Below, piece by piece: positions 49,912 to 57,505 of a stretch of 64,000 nt of DNA (its first letter is position 1; every line of letters begins with the position of its first letter). Source of the stretch: Caulobacter sp. Root343. Lineage in GTDB: Bacteria; Pseudomonadota; Alphaproteobacteria; Caulobacterales; Caulobacteraceae. Location: assembly GCF_001425745.1 (NCBI RefSeq), contig NZ_LMDF01000001.1:353154-417153 (forward strand), given 5' to 3'. A program made the position numbers and the translations under genes. The notes beneath the pieces are model-generated. The model was not told the DNA's origin. It was given only the letters and a program-made list of their open reading frames with translations, and searched no databases.

Positions 49912-50357
49912 CGAATTCGCAACTCCGTGCATAAAGCAGCAGCACAAGTATAGTTTCAGCGCTGAAAAGCCAATTTGTGAAAGTAGTTCGAGAGCAAATT
50001 TGATAATTTGATGTTCGCCGCGACTTGCGGGTGATGTGCTGTTTCAGCGATGGCGAACACGCTGGGCGTGAAATTCTTCTACGCCGCTCTTATCGGGCGG
50101 TCCACAGGGTGGAAACAAGCAGAAACCTGCCGCGACAGCAAAGCATCGTGGCGCGTTGGGCGTGTGGCCGAAGCGGTGAGCCTGGTCGGCACGGTTTGAA
50201 ATAGACCCGTCGAGACGACTTCAAATCCAGAAGCAGCTTTCGCGCGCCTGTACTTTGGCGAGCATTGAGAAGTCGTATCTCATTACCATTGAGCGTTGTC
50301 GCTTCTGTTTTACTGATAATCGCTCTGATTGCTTATCAAACTTTGAAGGGGGATAGT
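49912..50357. promoter_or_regulatory. divergent control region Lrp / TBDR 5
   Basis: This 446-bp gap is clearly less GC-rich than its surroundings, mainly 49920-50040 and 50230-50350. It contains the perfect palindrome TTTCAGC-GCTGAAA (49954-49967) and a further TTTCAGCG half-site at 50042-50049, about 88 bp away. Both are plausible Lrp sites. A short frame just before TBDR 5 would encode a hydrophobic stretch, but there is no ribosome binding site for it. No gene is called. Confidence 0.55.
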
Positions 50358-53195
50358 ATGAAGTTCGGGAGCATTACCTCACCAGTGGTCGGTGCGCGTC
50401 GCTATGCTTTGGCGACCGCCAGCGTCGCGGCGCTCCTGGCGTCGGGACATGCGGCCTTCGCGCAGCAAGTGGCCGCCGCCGAAGCCGCCGCGCCCGCCGC
50501 GGAGCTCGTCGAAGCCGTCATCGTCACCGGCTCGCGCGTCGCGCGCGACGGTTTCGACTCGCCGACGCCGGTCAACGTCCTGGGAACGGAAGAAATCAAG
50601 GCGTCCGCGCCGGCCAATATCGCCGACTTCGTCAATACCTTGCCCTCGGTGGCGGGCAGCTCGACGGCCGCCAATTCCTCCGGCGCGCTCAGCAATGGCG
50701 CGGCGGGCATCAGCGCGCTGAACCTGCGCTCGCTGGGCACCGGCCGCACGCTGGTGCTGTTCGACGGCCAGCGCTCGGTGGTCTCCGCGTCCACGGGGCA
50801 GGTCGACACCAACACCTTTCCGCAGTCGCTGATCTCACGCGTCGAGGTGGTGACGGGCGGGGCCTCGTCGGCCTACGGCTCGGACGCCGTCGGCGGCGTG
50901 GTCAACTTCATCCTCGACAAGAACTACACGGGCCTCAAGTCGTCGGTGGAATACGGCGAGACGACCTATGGCGACGGCGAGAACTGGAAATACAATCTCA
51001 CGGCCGGAGGCGGTTTCGCCCAGGGCAAGGGCCATGTGCTGGCCAGCGCCGAGTGGTTCCACCAGGAAGGCGTCCACACGATCGACCGCGACTGGAACCG
51101 GACCGGCTATTTCGCGATCCGCAATCCCGACACCTCGGCGAGCGCGCCTTACTACGTCGTCGCCAACCACGTCGGCATCTCGACCTATACGCCGGGCGGC
51201 CTGATCACCGCCGGTCCCTTGAAGGGGACCTATTTCGGCGTCAACAGCTCGGTCAATCAGCTGGCCTATGGCGCCGTGTCGGGCCAGTGGATGGTCGGGG
51301 GCGACTGGGATTATTCGTCCTCCGGCATCGAGGGCACCAACACCCTGATCCCGGACGAGGATCGCAGCAGCTATTTTGGCCGCGTCAGCTATGAGCTGAC
51401 CCCGCATATCGAGGTCTTCGGCCAGGCGTCCTACGCCAAGTACGAGGGGCTCAGCTACTATATCGCGCCGACCCAGACCGGCATCGTCATCCGCTCGGAC
51501 AACGCCTATCTGCCGGCGTCGGTGAAGAGCCAGATGACCAGCCTGGGCCTGACTTCCTTCACCATGGGCACGGGCAACATCGACATGCCGGCCTCGGGCA
51601 GCGCCATGGAGCGCGAGACCGAGCGCTACGTCGTGGGCGGCAAGGGCGACTTCAGCGTCTTTGGCCTGGGGATCGACTGGGACGCCTACTACCAGCACGG
51701 CAAGACCAAGACCCACGAACAGCTGACGCCCACCTGGAACAACGCCCGCCTGGCCTTGGCGACGGACGCGGTGTTCAGCAATGGCCAGATCGTTTGCCGC
51801 TCGACGATCACCGATCCGACCAACGGCTGCGTACCGCTGAACCGCTTCGGCCAGGGCGTGGCCAGCAAGGCGGCCCTGGCCTATGTGCTGGGCACGCCCT
51901 ATCGCGACCAGCACTTCACCCAGGACGTCGCGGCCTTCAACCTCCGTACCAACGACATCCAGGGCTGGGCGGGTCCGATCTCGCTGGCGACCGGCGCGGA
52001 GTACCGCAAGGAGGAGATGGGCGGCTTCGTCGAGGCGCGGTATCAGAGCAGCGGTTGGAAGTACGGCAACTTCCGCGCCACCAGCGGCAAGTACGACGTC
52101 GCCGAAGCCTATGCCGAAGCCGTCGTGCCGCTGTTCAAGGGCGCGGACTTCAACGGCGCGGTCCGTATCACCGACTACAGCACCTCGGGCACGGTGAAGA
52201 CCTGGAAGGCCGGCGTCACCTATGCGCCGATCCCGGACATCAAGTTCCGCGGGTCGGCCTCGCGCGATATCCGGGCCGCCAACATGAGCGAGCTCTATGA
52301 CGCCGGCACCGCGCGCAGCAACTCGGTGAACATCAACGGCGTCTCGACCGCCTTCGTCCAGAACCTGCAGGGCAATCCGGACGCCAAGCCCGAGTTCGCC
52401 GACGGCTACGGCGTGGGCGTGGTGGTGTCGCCGCGCTTCCTGCCCGGCGTGCAGGCCTCGGTCGACTACTACGACATCTCGGTCAAAGGGGTGATCAGCT
52501 TCGTCACCGCCCAACAGGTGGCCGACTACTGCTACATCCAGAAGGTCACCACGTACTGCAGCAACCTCAAGTTCACCAATGGCGTGCTGAACACGATCGA
52601 CCTGTACTACGCCAACCTCAACAAGATGACCGCCAAGGGGCTGGACGTCGAAGTCTCGTATCGGACCGATCTGAGCGACGTCGTCTCTTGGGGCGCTGGC
52701 CAGCTCGCCCTGCGCGGCATGTTCACCCACTATATCGAGAACGTCACCGACGACGGGGTGACCCATATCGACCTGGCCGGCGCCAATACCAGCAGCACCC
52801 CCGACTGGGTCTACCGCCTGAGCGCCAACTACAATCTCGAAAACTGGGCCTTCAACCTGACGGCCCGCGGCGTCAGCAGCGGCGTGGTCAGCAACGCCTA
52901 TACCGAGTGCCAGAGCGCGTGTCCGGCCAGTGTCGCGCCGTACTACACGATCAACGACAACAGCGTTAAGGGCGCACTCTATATCGACCTGTCGACGACC
53001 TACAAGTTCGAGGTCGCCCATACGGCGGGCGAAGCCTTCATCTCGATCAAGAACCTGTTCAACAAGGATCCGGTCCTGGTCGGCAACCCCGGCAACCTGG
53101 GGGCTGAGAACACGGTCGGCTATCCGCAGACCAACCGCAGCCTCTACGACACCAACGGCCGCACCTTCCGTGTCGGCCTGCGGTTCGATTTCTAG
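50358..53195 (+). CDS. TonB-dependent receptor 5 (amidohydrolase/Lrp locus)
   Basis: An outer-membrane receptor of 945 residues. The ATG at 50358 follows GAAGGGGGA, and the product starts with MKFGSITSPVVGARRYALATASVAALLASGHAAFAQ, given as pieces RRYALATASVAALLASG and AAFAQ, a normal signal peptide. The TonB-box-like EAVIVTGSR, plug motifs (LNLRSLGTGRTLVLFDGQRSV, ISRVEVVTGGASSAYGSDAVGGVVNFIL) and final VGLRFDF are clear. It is a paralogue of TBDR 4 by plug sequence. The position across from an Lrp regulator and next to an exported AbgB-like amidohydrolase suggests a peptide or N-acyl amino acid cargo. Cargo is inferred from context. Confidence 0.93.
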   Translation: MKFGSITSPVVGARRYALATASVAALLASGHAAFAQQVAAAEAAAPAAELVEAVIVTGSRVARDGFDSPTPVNVLGTEEIKASAPANIADFVNTLPSVAGSSTAANSSGALSNGAAGISALNLRSLGTGRTLVLFDGQRSVVSASTGQVDTNTFPQSLISRVEVVTGGASSAYGSDAVGGVVNFILDKNYTGLKSSVEYGETTYGDGENWKYNLTAGGGFAQGKGHVLASAEWFHQEGVHTIDRDWNRTGYFAIRNPDTSASAPYYVVANHVGISTYTPGGLITAGPLKGTYFGVNSSVNQLAYGAVSGQWMVGGDWDYSSSGIEGTNTLIPDEDRSSYFGRVSYELTPHIEVFGQASYAKYEGLSYYIAPTQTGIVIRSDNAYLPASVKSQMTSLGLTSFTMGTGNIDMPASGSAMERETERYVVGGKGDFSVFGLGIDWDAYYQHGKTKTHEQLTPTWNNARLALATDAVFSNGQIVCRSTITDPTNGCVPLNRFGQGVASKAALAYVLGTPYRDQHFTQDVAAFNLRTNDIQGWAGPISLATGAEYRKEEMGGFVEARYQSSGWKYGNFRATSGKYDVAEAYAEAVVPLFKGADFNGAVRITDYSTSGTVKTWKAGVTYAPIPDIKFRGSASRDIRAANMSELYDAGTARSNSVNINGVSTAFVQNLQGNPDAKPEFADGYGVGVVVSPRFLPGVQASVDYYDISVKGVISFVTAQQVADYCYIQKVTTYCSNLKFTNGVLNTIDLYYANLNKMTAKGLDVEVSYRTDLSDVVSWGAGQLALRGMFTHYIENVTDDGVTHIDLAGANTSSTPDWVYRLSANYNLENWAFNLTARGVSSGVVSNAYTECQSACPASVAPYYTINDNSVKGALYIDLSTTYKFEVAHTAGEAFISIKNLFNKDPVLVGNPGNLGAENTVGYPQTNRSLYDTNGRTFRVGLRFDF

Positions 53196-53302
53196 GGCTG
53201 GTCGGCCGCCGGGGCGCACCGCGCCTCGGCGGGTCCGGTGAAGCCGCCGTGGACGCTAGAAAGCATGGCGGCGCATTCGGCCATCCCCGAGAAAGCGGAG
53301 CC

Positions 53303-54532
53303 TTAGGCCGCCGCTTGCCTGGCTAGCGGATAGTTGGCGCGCAGCGAGGCGTGGGTCAGGCCGGCCGTCTCGGCGGCGGCGAAATAGCCTTCCTGCGGCA
53401 GGCCTTGCAGGATGGTCATCGGCGCCAGGCCGCGGGCGTCGCGACCGAAGGCCATCATTTCCATGGCGATCTTGCCGGCTTCGCCCGACAGGTCGGAGGC
53501 GTCCAGAGTCAGGCCGGCCAGACGGGCGTCGCGCAGCACGCGCAGGGCTTCCTTGTCTGGCGGCACGCGGGCGATGACGCCGCGGGTGAGGGCGCGCAAC
53601 AGGCCGACGACTTCCAGCAGGCGACCGGCGGGGGTGCCGCGGGTGACATCGACCAGCTCGATCATGACGCCGCCGCGCAGCAGGCCCAAGGACAGGCCGG
53701 CGGTGCCGGTCAGCAGGTCGCGGCCGCGTTGGGTGCCCAGGGTGCGGAACGAGGCCGGCAGGATCAGTTCCGGCGTGTTGGGGCCCTGGGCCGAGCGAGC
53801 GAAGACCGCCGCGTACTTCAGGGTCGACTCGTCGATGAAGGCGACGTCGCGGTCCGACAGTTTGGTCAGCGCGCGGGCCGAGGCCTGACGGCCGCTGGCC
53901 AGGTGGGTGACCATCGGCTCGATACGGACGGCGGTGGTGACGTTGCGGCGCAGGCTGACGACGTGTTCCAGCGTGAAGTCCACGCGCAGGGCCGCGCCGC
54001 CGGCGGTGGTGAAGGCCACCGGGGTGCGGCGGGACTCGTCGCCGGGATCGATATCGATCCGCACCGGCGAGCGGGCGGAGTCGCGGCGGGCGCGAGCGGC
54101 CAGCACGACGGCGGGGTCGATCTTTCTGCAGACGGCTTGGCCGCTTTCGACGCCGATCACCGCGCGGATCCCAAGATCCATCGGCGAGGCCGCGCCCAGC
54201 AGATGGGTCAGCACGTCCTCGAGGATCCGGATGCTGGTCGCCTGGGCGGCCAGGCCTTGATCGTTGTTCATGGCGATCAGGAATTCGCTGTCCGAGATGC
54301 GGGCGCGCATGTCCTGGCGGTCCAGGTGTTCGTTCAGCTTCAGCTCGACATAGGTCCAGATGTCGCCGCGCTTCTGGCTCCACCATTCGCCGGCCCAGGC
54401 GCGGATGGCCTTGATGCTGATGACGTTGACGGAGCCGCGCGCCACCAGGTCGTTACCCGTCAGGCGCTGAAGCACCGGGGCCGGCAGGGCCACGCGTTCT
54501 GTCGCGTCTGATGTGTGGGTGTCGAAGGCCAT
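53303..54532 (-). CDS. degenerate GGDEF-EAL-like protein, function unknown
   Basis: A 409-residue cytoplasmic protein without signal or membrane segments. The first part (about 35-115) has the rhythm of a GGDEF domain (IKAIRAWAGEWW, VELKLNEHLDRQDMRARISDSEFLIAM), but the active-site GG(D/E)EF is replaced by SDSEF. The second part (about 240-405) loosely follows an EAL domain (VMIELVDVTRGTPAGRLLEVVGLLRAL, LAGLTLDASDL, PQEGYFAAAETAGL), with most catalytic acids missing. This resemblance is my reading and is not secure. If right, it is a non-enzymatic c-di-GMP-type sensor or scaffold. No Shine-Dalgarno is obvious before the ATG at 54532. It is divergent from crcB. Confidence 0.7.
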   Translation of the reverse strand: MAFDTHTSDATERVALPAPVLQRLTGNDLVARGSVNVISIKAIRAWAGEWWSQKRGDIWTYVELKLNEHLDRQDMRARISDSEFLIAMNNDQGLAAQATSIRILEDVLTHLLGAASPMDLGIRAVIGVESGQAVCRKIDPAVVLAARARRDSARSPVRIDIDPGDESRRTPVAFTTAGGAALRVDFTLEHVVSLRRNVTTAVRIEPMVTHLASGRQASARALTKLSDRDVAFIDESTLKYAAVFARSAQGPNTPELILPASFRTLGTQRGRDLLTGTAGLSLGLLRGGVMIELVDVTRGTPAGRLLEVVGLLRALTRGVIARVPPDKEALRVLRDARLAGLTLDASDLSGEAGKIAMEMMAFGRDARGLAPMTILQGLPQEGYFAAAETAGLTHASLRANYPLARQAAA

Positions 54533-54696
54533 GGGTCTGGGTGCTGTTGATACGCCTGAAGATTGCAGCGCACGCGCTTAATCGCTGGTGTGGAAACAGG
54601 GTTTACGGACGCGTTTACCTTTAAAGAAACCGGGGAAAAATAAGGGAACTCCGGTGGGTGCTTGGCGTACGCGCCCGCTCGGCGCATAAGGCGTTC

Positions 54697-55080
54697 ATGA
54701 ACAAGCTGCTTCTGGTGGCCGCTGGCGGAGCCGTCGGCTCGGTCGCCCGCTACCTGGTCGGCATGGGGGCCATGCGGGTCATGGGACCTGGCTGGCCGTA
54801 CGGCACCTTCACCGTCAACATCGTCGGCGGCTTCCTGATGGGCTGCCTGGCCTCCTGGCTGGCCCATCGCGGCAGCGCGTCCAGCGAACACTGGCGCGTG
54901 CTGCTGGGTGTCGGCGCGCTGGGCGGCTTCACCACCTTTTCGTCGTTCTCGCTGGAGACCGCGCTGATGATCCAGAAGCGCGACTACATCCCGGCGTTCT
55001 CCTATTCCGCCGCCAGCGTGCTTCTGTCCGTGGCGGCCCTGTTCGCGGGCCTTCTGGTCGCCCGCAAGGTTTTCGCATGA
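54697..55080 (+). CDS. crcB: fluoride ion channel CrcB/Fluc
   Basis: A small inner-membrane channel of 127 residues with four hydrophobic helices that exports fluoride as an antiparallel dimer. The ATG at 54697 follows AAGG; upstream in-frame codons have no homology. Family motifs are GGAVGSVARYLVG, YGTFTVNIVGGFLMG (conserved Asn) and GALGGFTTFSSFSLE (the TTFSS-F track with the final Glu). Its stop overlaps the start of rluC by ATGA (55077-55080), so the two are translationally coupled. I looked for a fluoride riboswitch in the 164-bp upstream gap and did not recognise one. Confidence 0.95.
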   Translation: MNKLLLVAAGGAVGSVARYLVGMGAMRVMGPGWPYGTFTVNIVGGFLMGCLASWLAHRGSASSEHWRVLLGVGALGGFTTFSSFSLETALMIQKRDYIPAFSYSAASVLLSVAALFAGLLVARKVFA

Positions 55081-56072
55081 GCACCAAGGAAGTCCGCACC
55101 CTGTACGTCGACTCTGGCGAGGACGGGGTCCGCCTCGACCGCTGGTTCAAGCGACGCTGGCCGCACCTGAACCATATCCAACTGAACAAGCTGTTCCGCT
55201 CGGGCCAGGTCCGGGTCGACGGCTCGCGCGCCAAGGCCGACACCAAGCTGGCGGCGGGCAGCCAGATCCGCGTGCCGCCGCTGCCCGACGCGCCCGATCC
55301 GGCCGACAAGAACAAGCTGACGCCGCGCGACATCGCCTACGCCAAGTCGCTGGTGCTGTACGAGGACGAGGAAGTCCTGGCCCTGAACAAACCCGCCGGC
55401 CTGGCCGTGCAGGGCGGGACCAAGACCACCCACCACGTCGACAAGCTGCTCAGCGCCTGGGGCGAGGGCGTCAACCGGCCCAAGCTGGTCCACCGTCTGG
55501 ACCGCGACACCTCGGGCGTGCTGCTGCTGGGCAAGACGCCGTCGGCCGCCGCGCGGCTGTCGGGCGCCTTCGCCAAGCGCAAGGCGCAGAAGACCTATTG
55601 GGCGATCGTGGCCGGCAATCCGCACCCGACCGAGGGCGTGATGGAGCTGCACCTGGCCAAGCGCGGCGTCGGCGACCGCGAGATCGTCGTGCCCGCCCAG
55701 CCCAAGGACCCGGACGCCCAGCCGGCCGAGACCGAATTCGTCACCATCAGCCGCGCCGGTCCGCGCGTCACCTGGATGGCCCTGCGTCCGCACACCGGCC
55801 GCACCCATCAGCTGCGCGCCCACATGAAGGCCATGGGCCACCCGATCCTGGGCGATCCCAAGTACGGCGACGAAAAGTCCGCGCCGCTGTCGGAGGGCCT
55901 GAAGCTGCAGCTGCACGCCCGCTCGATCCTGCTGCCGCACCCGTCGGCCGGCATGCTGCACATCGAGGCCCCGCTGAGCCCCGAGATGAAGGAAGGCTTC
56001 CGCAAGTTCGGCTTCTCGGAAGACGAGGCCGAGGCCGAGCCGTTCGCGCGCAGGCAGACGAAGCGGCGGTAG
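55077..56072 (+). CDS. rluC: RluC/RluD-type 23S rRNA pseudouridine synthase
   Basis: A 331-residue pseudouridine synthase. The N-terminal S4 RNA-binding domain is visible (GVRLDRWFKRRWPHLNHIQLNKLFRSGQVRVDGSRAK, core LNKLFRSGQVRVDG, about 37-50). The catalytic domain has ALNKPAGLAVQGG, the motif HRLDRDTSG (about 139-147, catalytic Asp142) and RTHQLRAHMKAMGHPILGDPKYG. The presence of S4 and the overall pattern favour RluC, which modifies helices 37/39 of 23S rRNA in Escherichia coli. The start overlaps the crcB stop. A hairpin repeat lies directly downstream. Confidence 0.92.
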   Translation: MSTKEVRTLYVDSGEDGVRLDRWFKRRWPHLNHIQLNKLFRSGQVRVDGSRAKADTKLAAGSQIRVPPLPDAPDPADKNKLTPRDIAYAKSLVLYEDEEVLALNKPAGLAVQGGTKTTHHVDKLLSAWGEGVNRPKLVHRLDRDTSGVLLLGKTPSAAARLSGAFAKRKAQKTYWAIVAGNPHPTEGVMELHLAKRGVGDREIVVPAQPKDPDAQPAETEFVTISRAGPRVTWMALRPHTGRTHQLRAHMKAMGHPILGDPKYGDEKSAPLSEGLKLQLHARSILLPHPSAGMLHIEAPLSPEMKEGFRKFGFSEDEAEAEPFARRQTKRR

Positions 56073-56081
56073 GGTCGCGAT

Positions 56082-56210
56082 CCTTCTTCCCCCTCCGGGG
56101 GAGGAGGGCCGCAGGCCCGGAGGGGGCAAGTAGGAGATCAATCCCTTCACTTTGCCCCCACCTGACCTCGCTTCGCGAGGTCGTCCGCCCCCGGGAGGGG
56201 GCGGAAGGAT
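56082..56210. repeat. two-module intergenic hairpin repeat, copy 1 (order B-A)
   Basis: Module B (56082-56131) runs from CCTTCTTCCCCCTCCGGGGG to GGAGGGGGCAAGT and contains a CCCCCTCCGGGGG-type hairpin and a small GGCC-type stem. Module A (56152-56210) runs from TTTGCCCCCACCTGACC to GGGGGCGGAAGGAT, with a GACCTCG-CTT-CGCGAGGTC hairpin and a long C/G-rich hairpin. Copies with the opposite module order are at 61545 and 62181. It lies between rluC and the convergent DUF1501 gene and may end both transcripts. Confidence 0.9.
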
Positions 56211-56215
56211 ATCGA

Positions 56216-57505
56216 CTAAACCAGCCCCGTCACCGGCCTGGCCCCGGCGCTGTCGGGGAACACCTTGCTCTCCAGCACCGCGCGGTCGACGCCCATGTGC
56301 TCGGCCAGCACGCCCTTGAACAGGCCGCGCATGTCCAGCGTCGGGGCGGTGTCGCGGTTCTCGAACAGGGCGTTCTGCGCTAGGCCCGGCCAGTCGCCAA
56401 CGATGCCGCCGCGCTTCAGGGCGCCGCCCAGGATCAGGCCGGTCGAGGCCGTGCCGTGGTCGGTGCCGCCGGTGCCGTTCACGCGGGCGGTGCGGCCGAA
56501 CTCGGTGACGGCGATCACCACGGTGTTCTTCCACTCCGCGCCGAGGCCCGTGTGCAGGCCGTCCAGCACCGCGTCCAGATAGGACAGGCGCGTGGCGATC
56601 TGGCCGACCTGGCCCGCATGGGTGTCGAAGCCGTCCAGCGAGATCGCCGCGATCTGCGGGCCGCCGGCCTGGATCATGAACCCGCCCAGGGTCGCGCCCA
56701 GCTTGCGCGCCGCCTCGCCGCCGGCGCGGTTCTGGCGGTCATTGGCCATGGTGGCCGAGATCGGGGTCGGAGACATGGGCGCGGGCGCGGCCATCGCCGG
56801 CGTCGAGGCGGCGGCGAGGTTCATCGCCGGGCTGGGCGCCATCGCGGTCATAGCCTGCTGGGCCATGGTCTCGGTCTCCAGGCCGCGCGCGAAGGCGGGA
56901 CCCAGCATCGGGTCGTTCCTGTAGAGGTCCTGCAGCAGGGTCGGCAGGCGGGCCGTCTCGTCGACGCCCTTGCCCGGCGACCAGCTGGCGGCCTGGACCT
57001 TGCCGCGCAGGATCAGCGGAGCGGTGGTCCCGACCGACAGCCCCTCGACCTTGCGGACCGGCGCCAGGGCCTCCAGCGTGCGGTTCAGCCAGCCGGTCTC
57101 GGTCCCGTAGACGTGGGCGGCGCCGGTCTCCAGCACGTCCTGGGCCTCGAAGTGCGAGCGGGCGCGGTCGGGGCTGGCGATGGCCGGGGCGATGCGGGCC
57201 TCACCCTTCAGGGCCAACTTGTGGACGGTGTCCAGCTGCGGGTGCAGCGAGAAGGTGTCGTCCAGCTTCAGCACCTGGTCGGGCGTCATGGCGATCGAGC
57301 CGCGCAGGCCCGCATAGTTCGGATCGCCGACCGGCGGCGATACCGACAGGCCGTCCATGCCGCCGCGGCAGATGACGACGACCAGTTTCTTCTTCGCCAG
57401 ATCGCCCTCGGACGCGGCGAACGCCTGGGTTCCCAGGAAGTTGACGGAGATTCCGAGGCCGGCGGCCAGGCCCAGGAACGAGCGGCGATTGGCATGGATG
57501 GTCAT
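56216..57505 (-). CDS. DUF1501 protein, Tat-exported
   Basis: A 429-residue exported protein of the DUF1501 family, related in fold to alkaline-phosphatase/sulfatase-like proteins. It begins MTIHANRRSFLGLAAGLG, a twin-arginine signal. Conserved pieces include VVVICRGGMDGLSV, FSLHPQLDTVHKL, SLDGFDTHAGQ, AVTEFGRTARVNGTGGTDHGTAS and GALKRGGIVGDWPGL. The His/Asp-rich TDHGTAS resembles metal-binding segments of the phosphatase superfamily. An Ala/Pro/Met-rich low-complexity insert lies around residues 240-270. The ATG overlaps the stop of the DUF1800 gene (ATGA), so the two are a coupled pair, as is common for these families. Enzymatic activity is not known to me. Confidence 0.9.
   Translation of the reverse strand: MTIHANRRSFLGLAAGLGISVNFLGTQAFAASEGDLAKKKLVVVICRGGMDGLSVSPPVGDPNYAGLRGSIAMTPDQVLKLDDTFSLHPQLDTVHKLALKGEARIAPAIASPDRARSHFEAQDVLETGAAHVYGTETGWLNRTLEALAPVRKVEGLSVGTTAPLILRGKVQAASWSPGKGVDETARLPTLLQDLYRNDPMLGPAFARGLETETMAQQAMTAMAPSPAMNLAAASTPAMAAPAPMSPTPISATMANDRQNRAGGEAARKLGATLGGFMIQAGGPQIAAISLDGFDTHAGQVGQIATRLSYLDAVLDGLHTGLGAEWKNTVVIAVTEFGRTARVNGTGGTDHGTASTGLILGGALKRGGIVGDWPGLAQNALFENRDTAPTLDMRGLFKGVLAEHMGVDRAVLESKVFPDSAGARPVTGLV

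Noticed and set aside
50265..50357. Extended N-terminus for TBDR 5 with an extra hydrophobic helix
   Set aside because: No ribosome site for the upstream start is seen, while GAAGGGGGA lies just before 50358 and gives a normal signal peptide. The stretch is AT-rich leader.
54533..54696. Fluoride riboswitch upstream of crcB
   Set aside because: I searched by eye for the conserved GGNGATGG and downstream CTGATGA-type pieces and did not see them.
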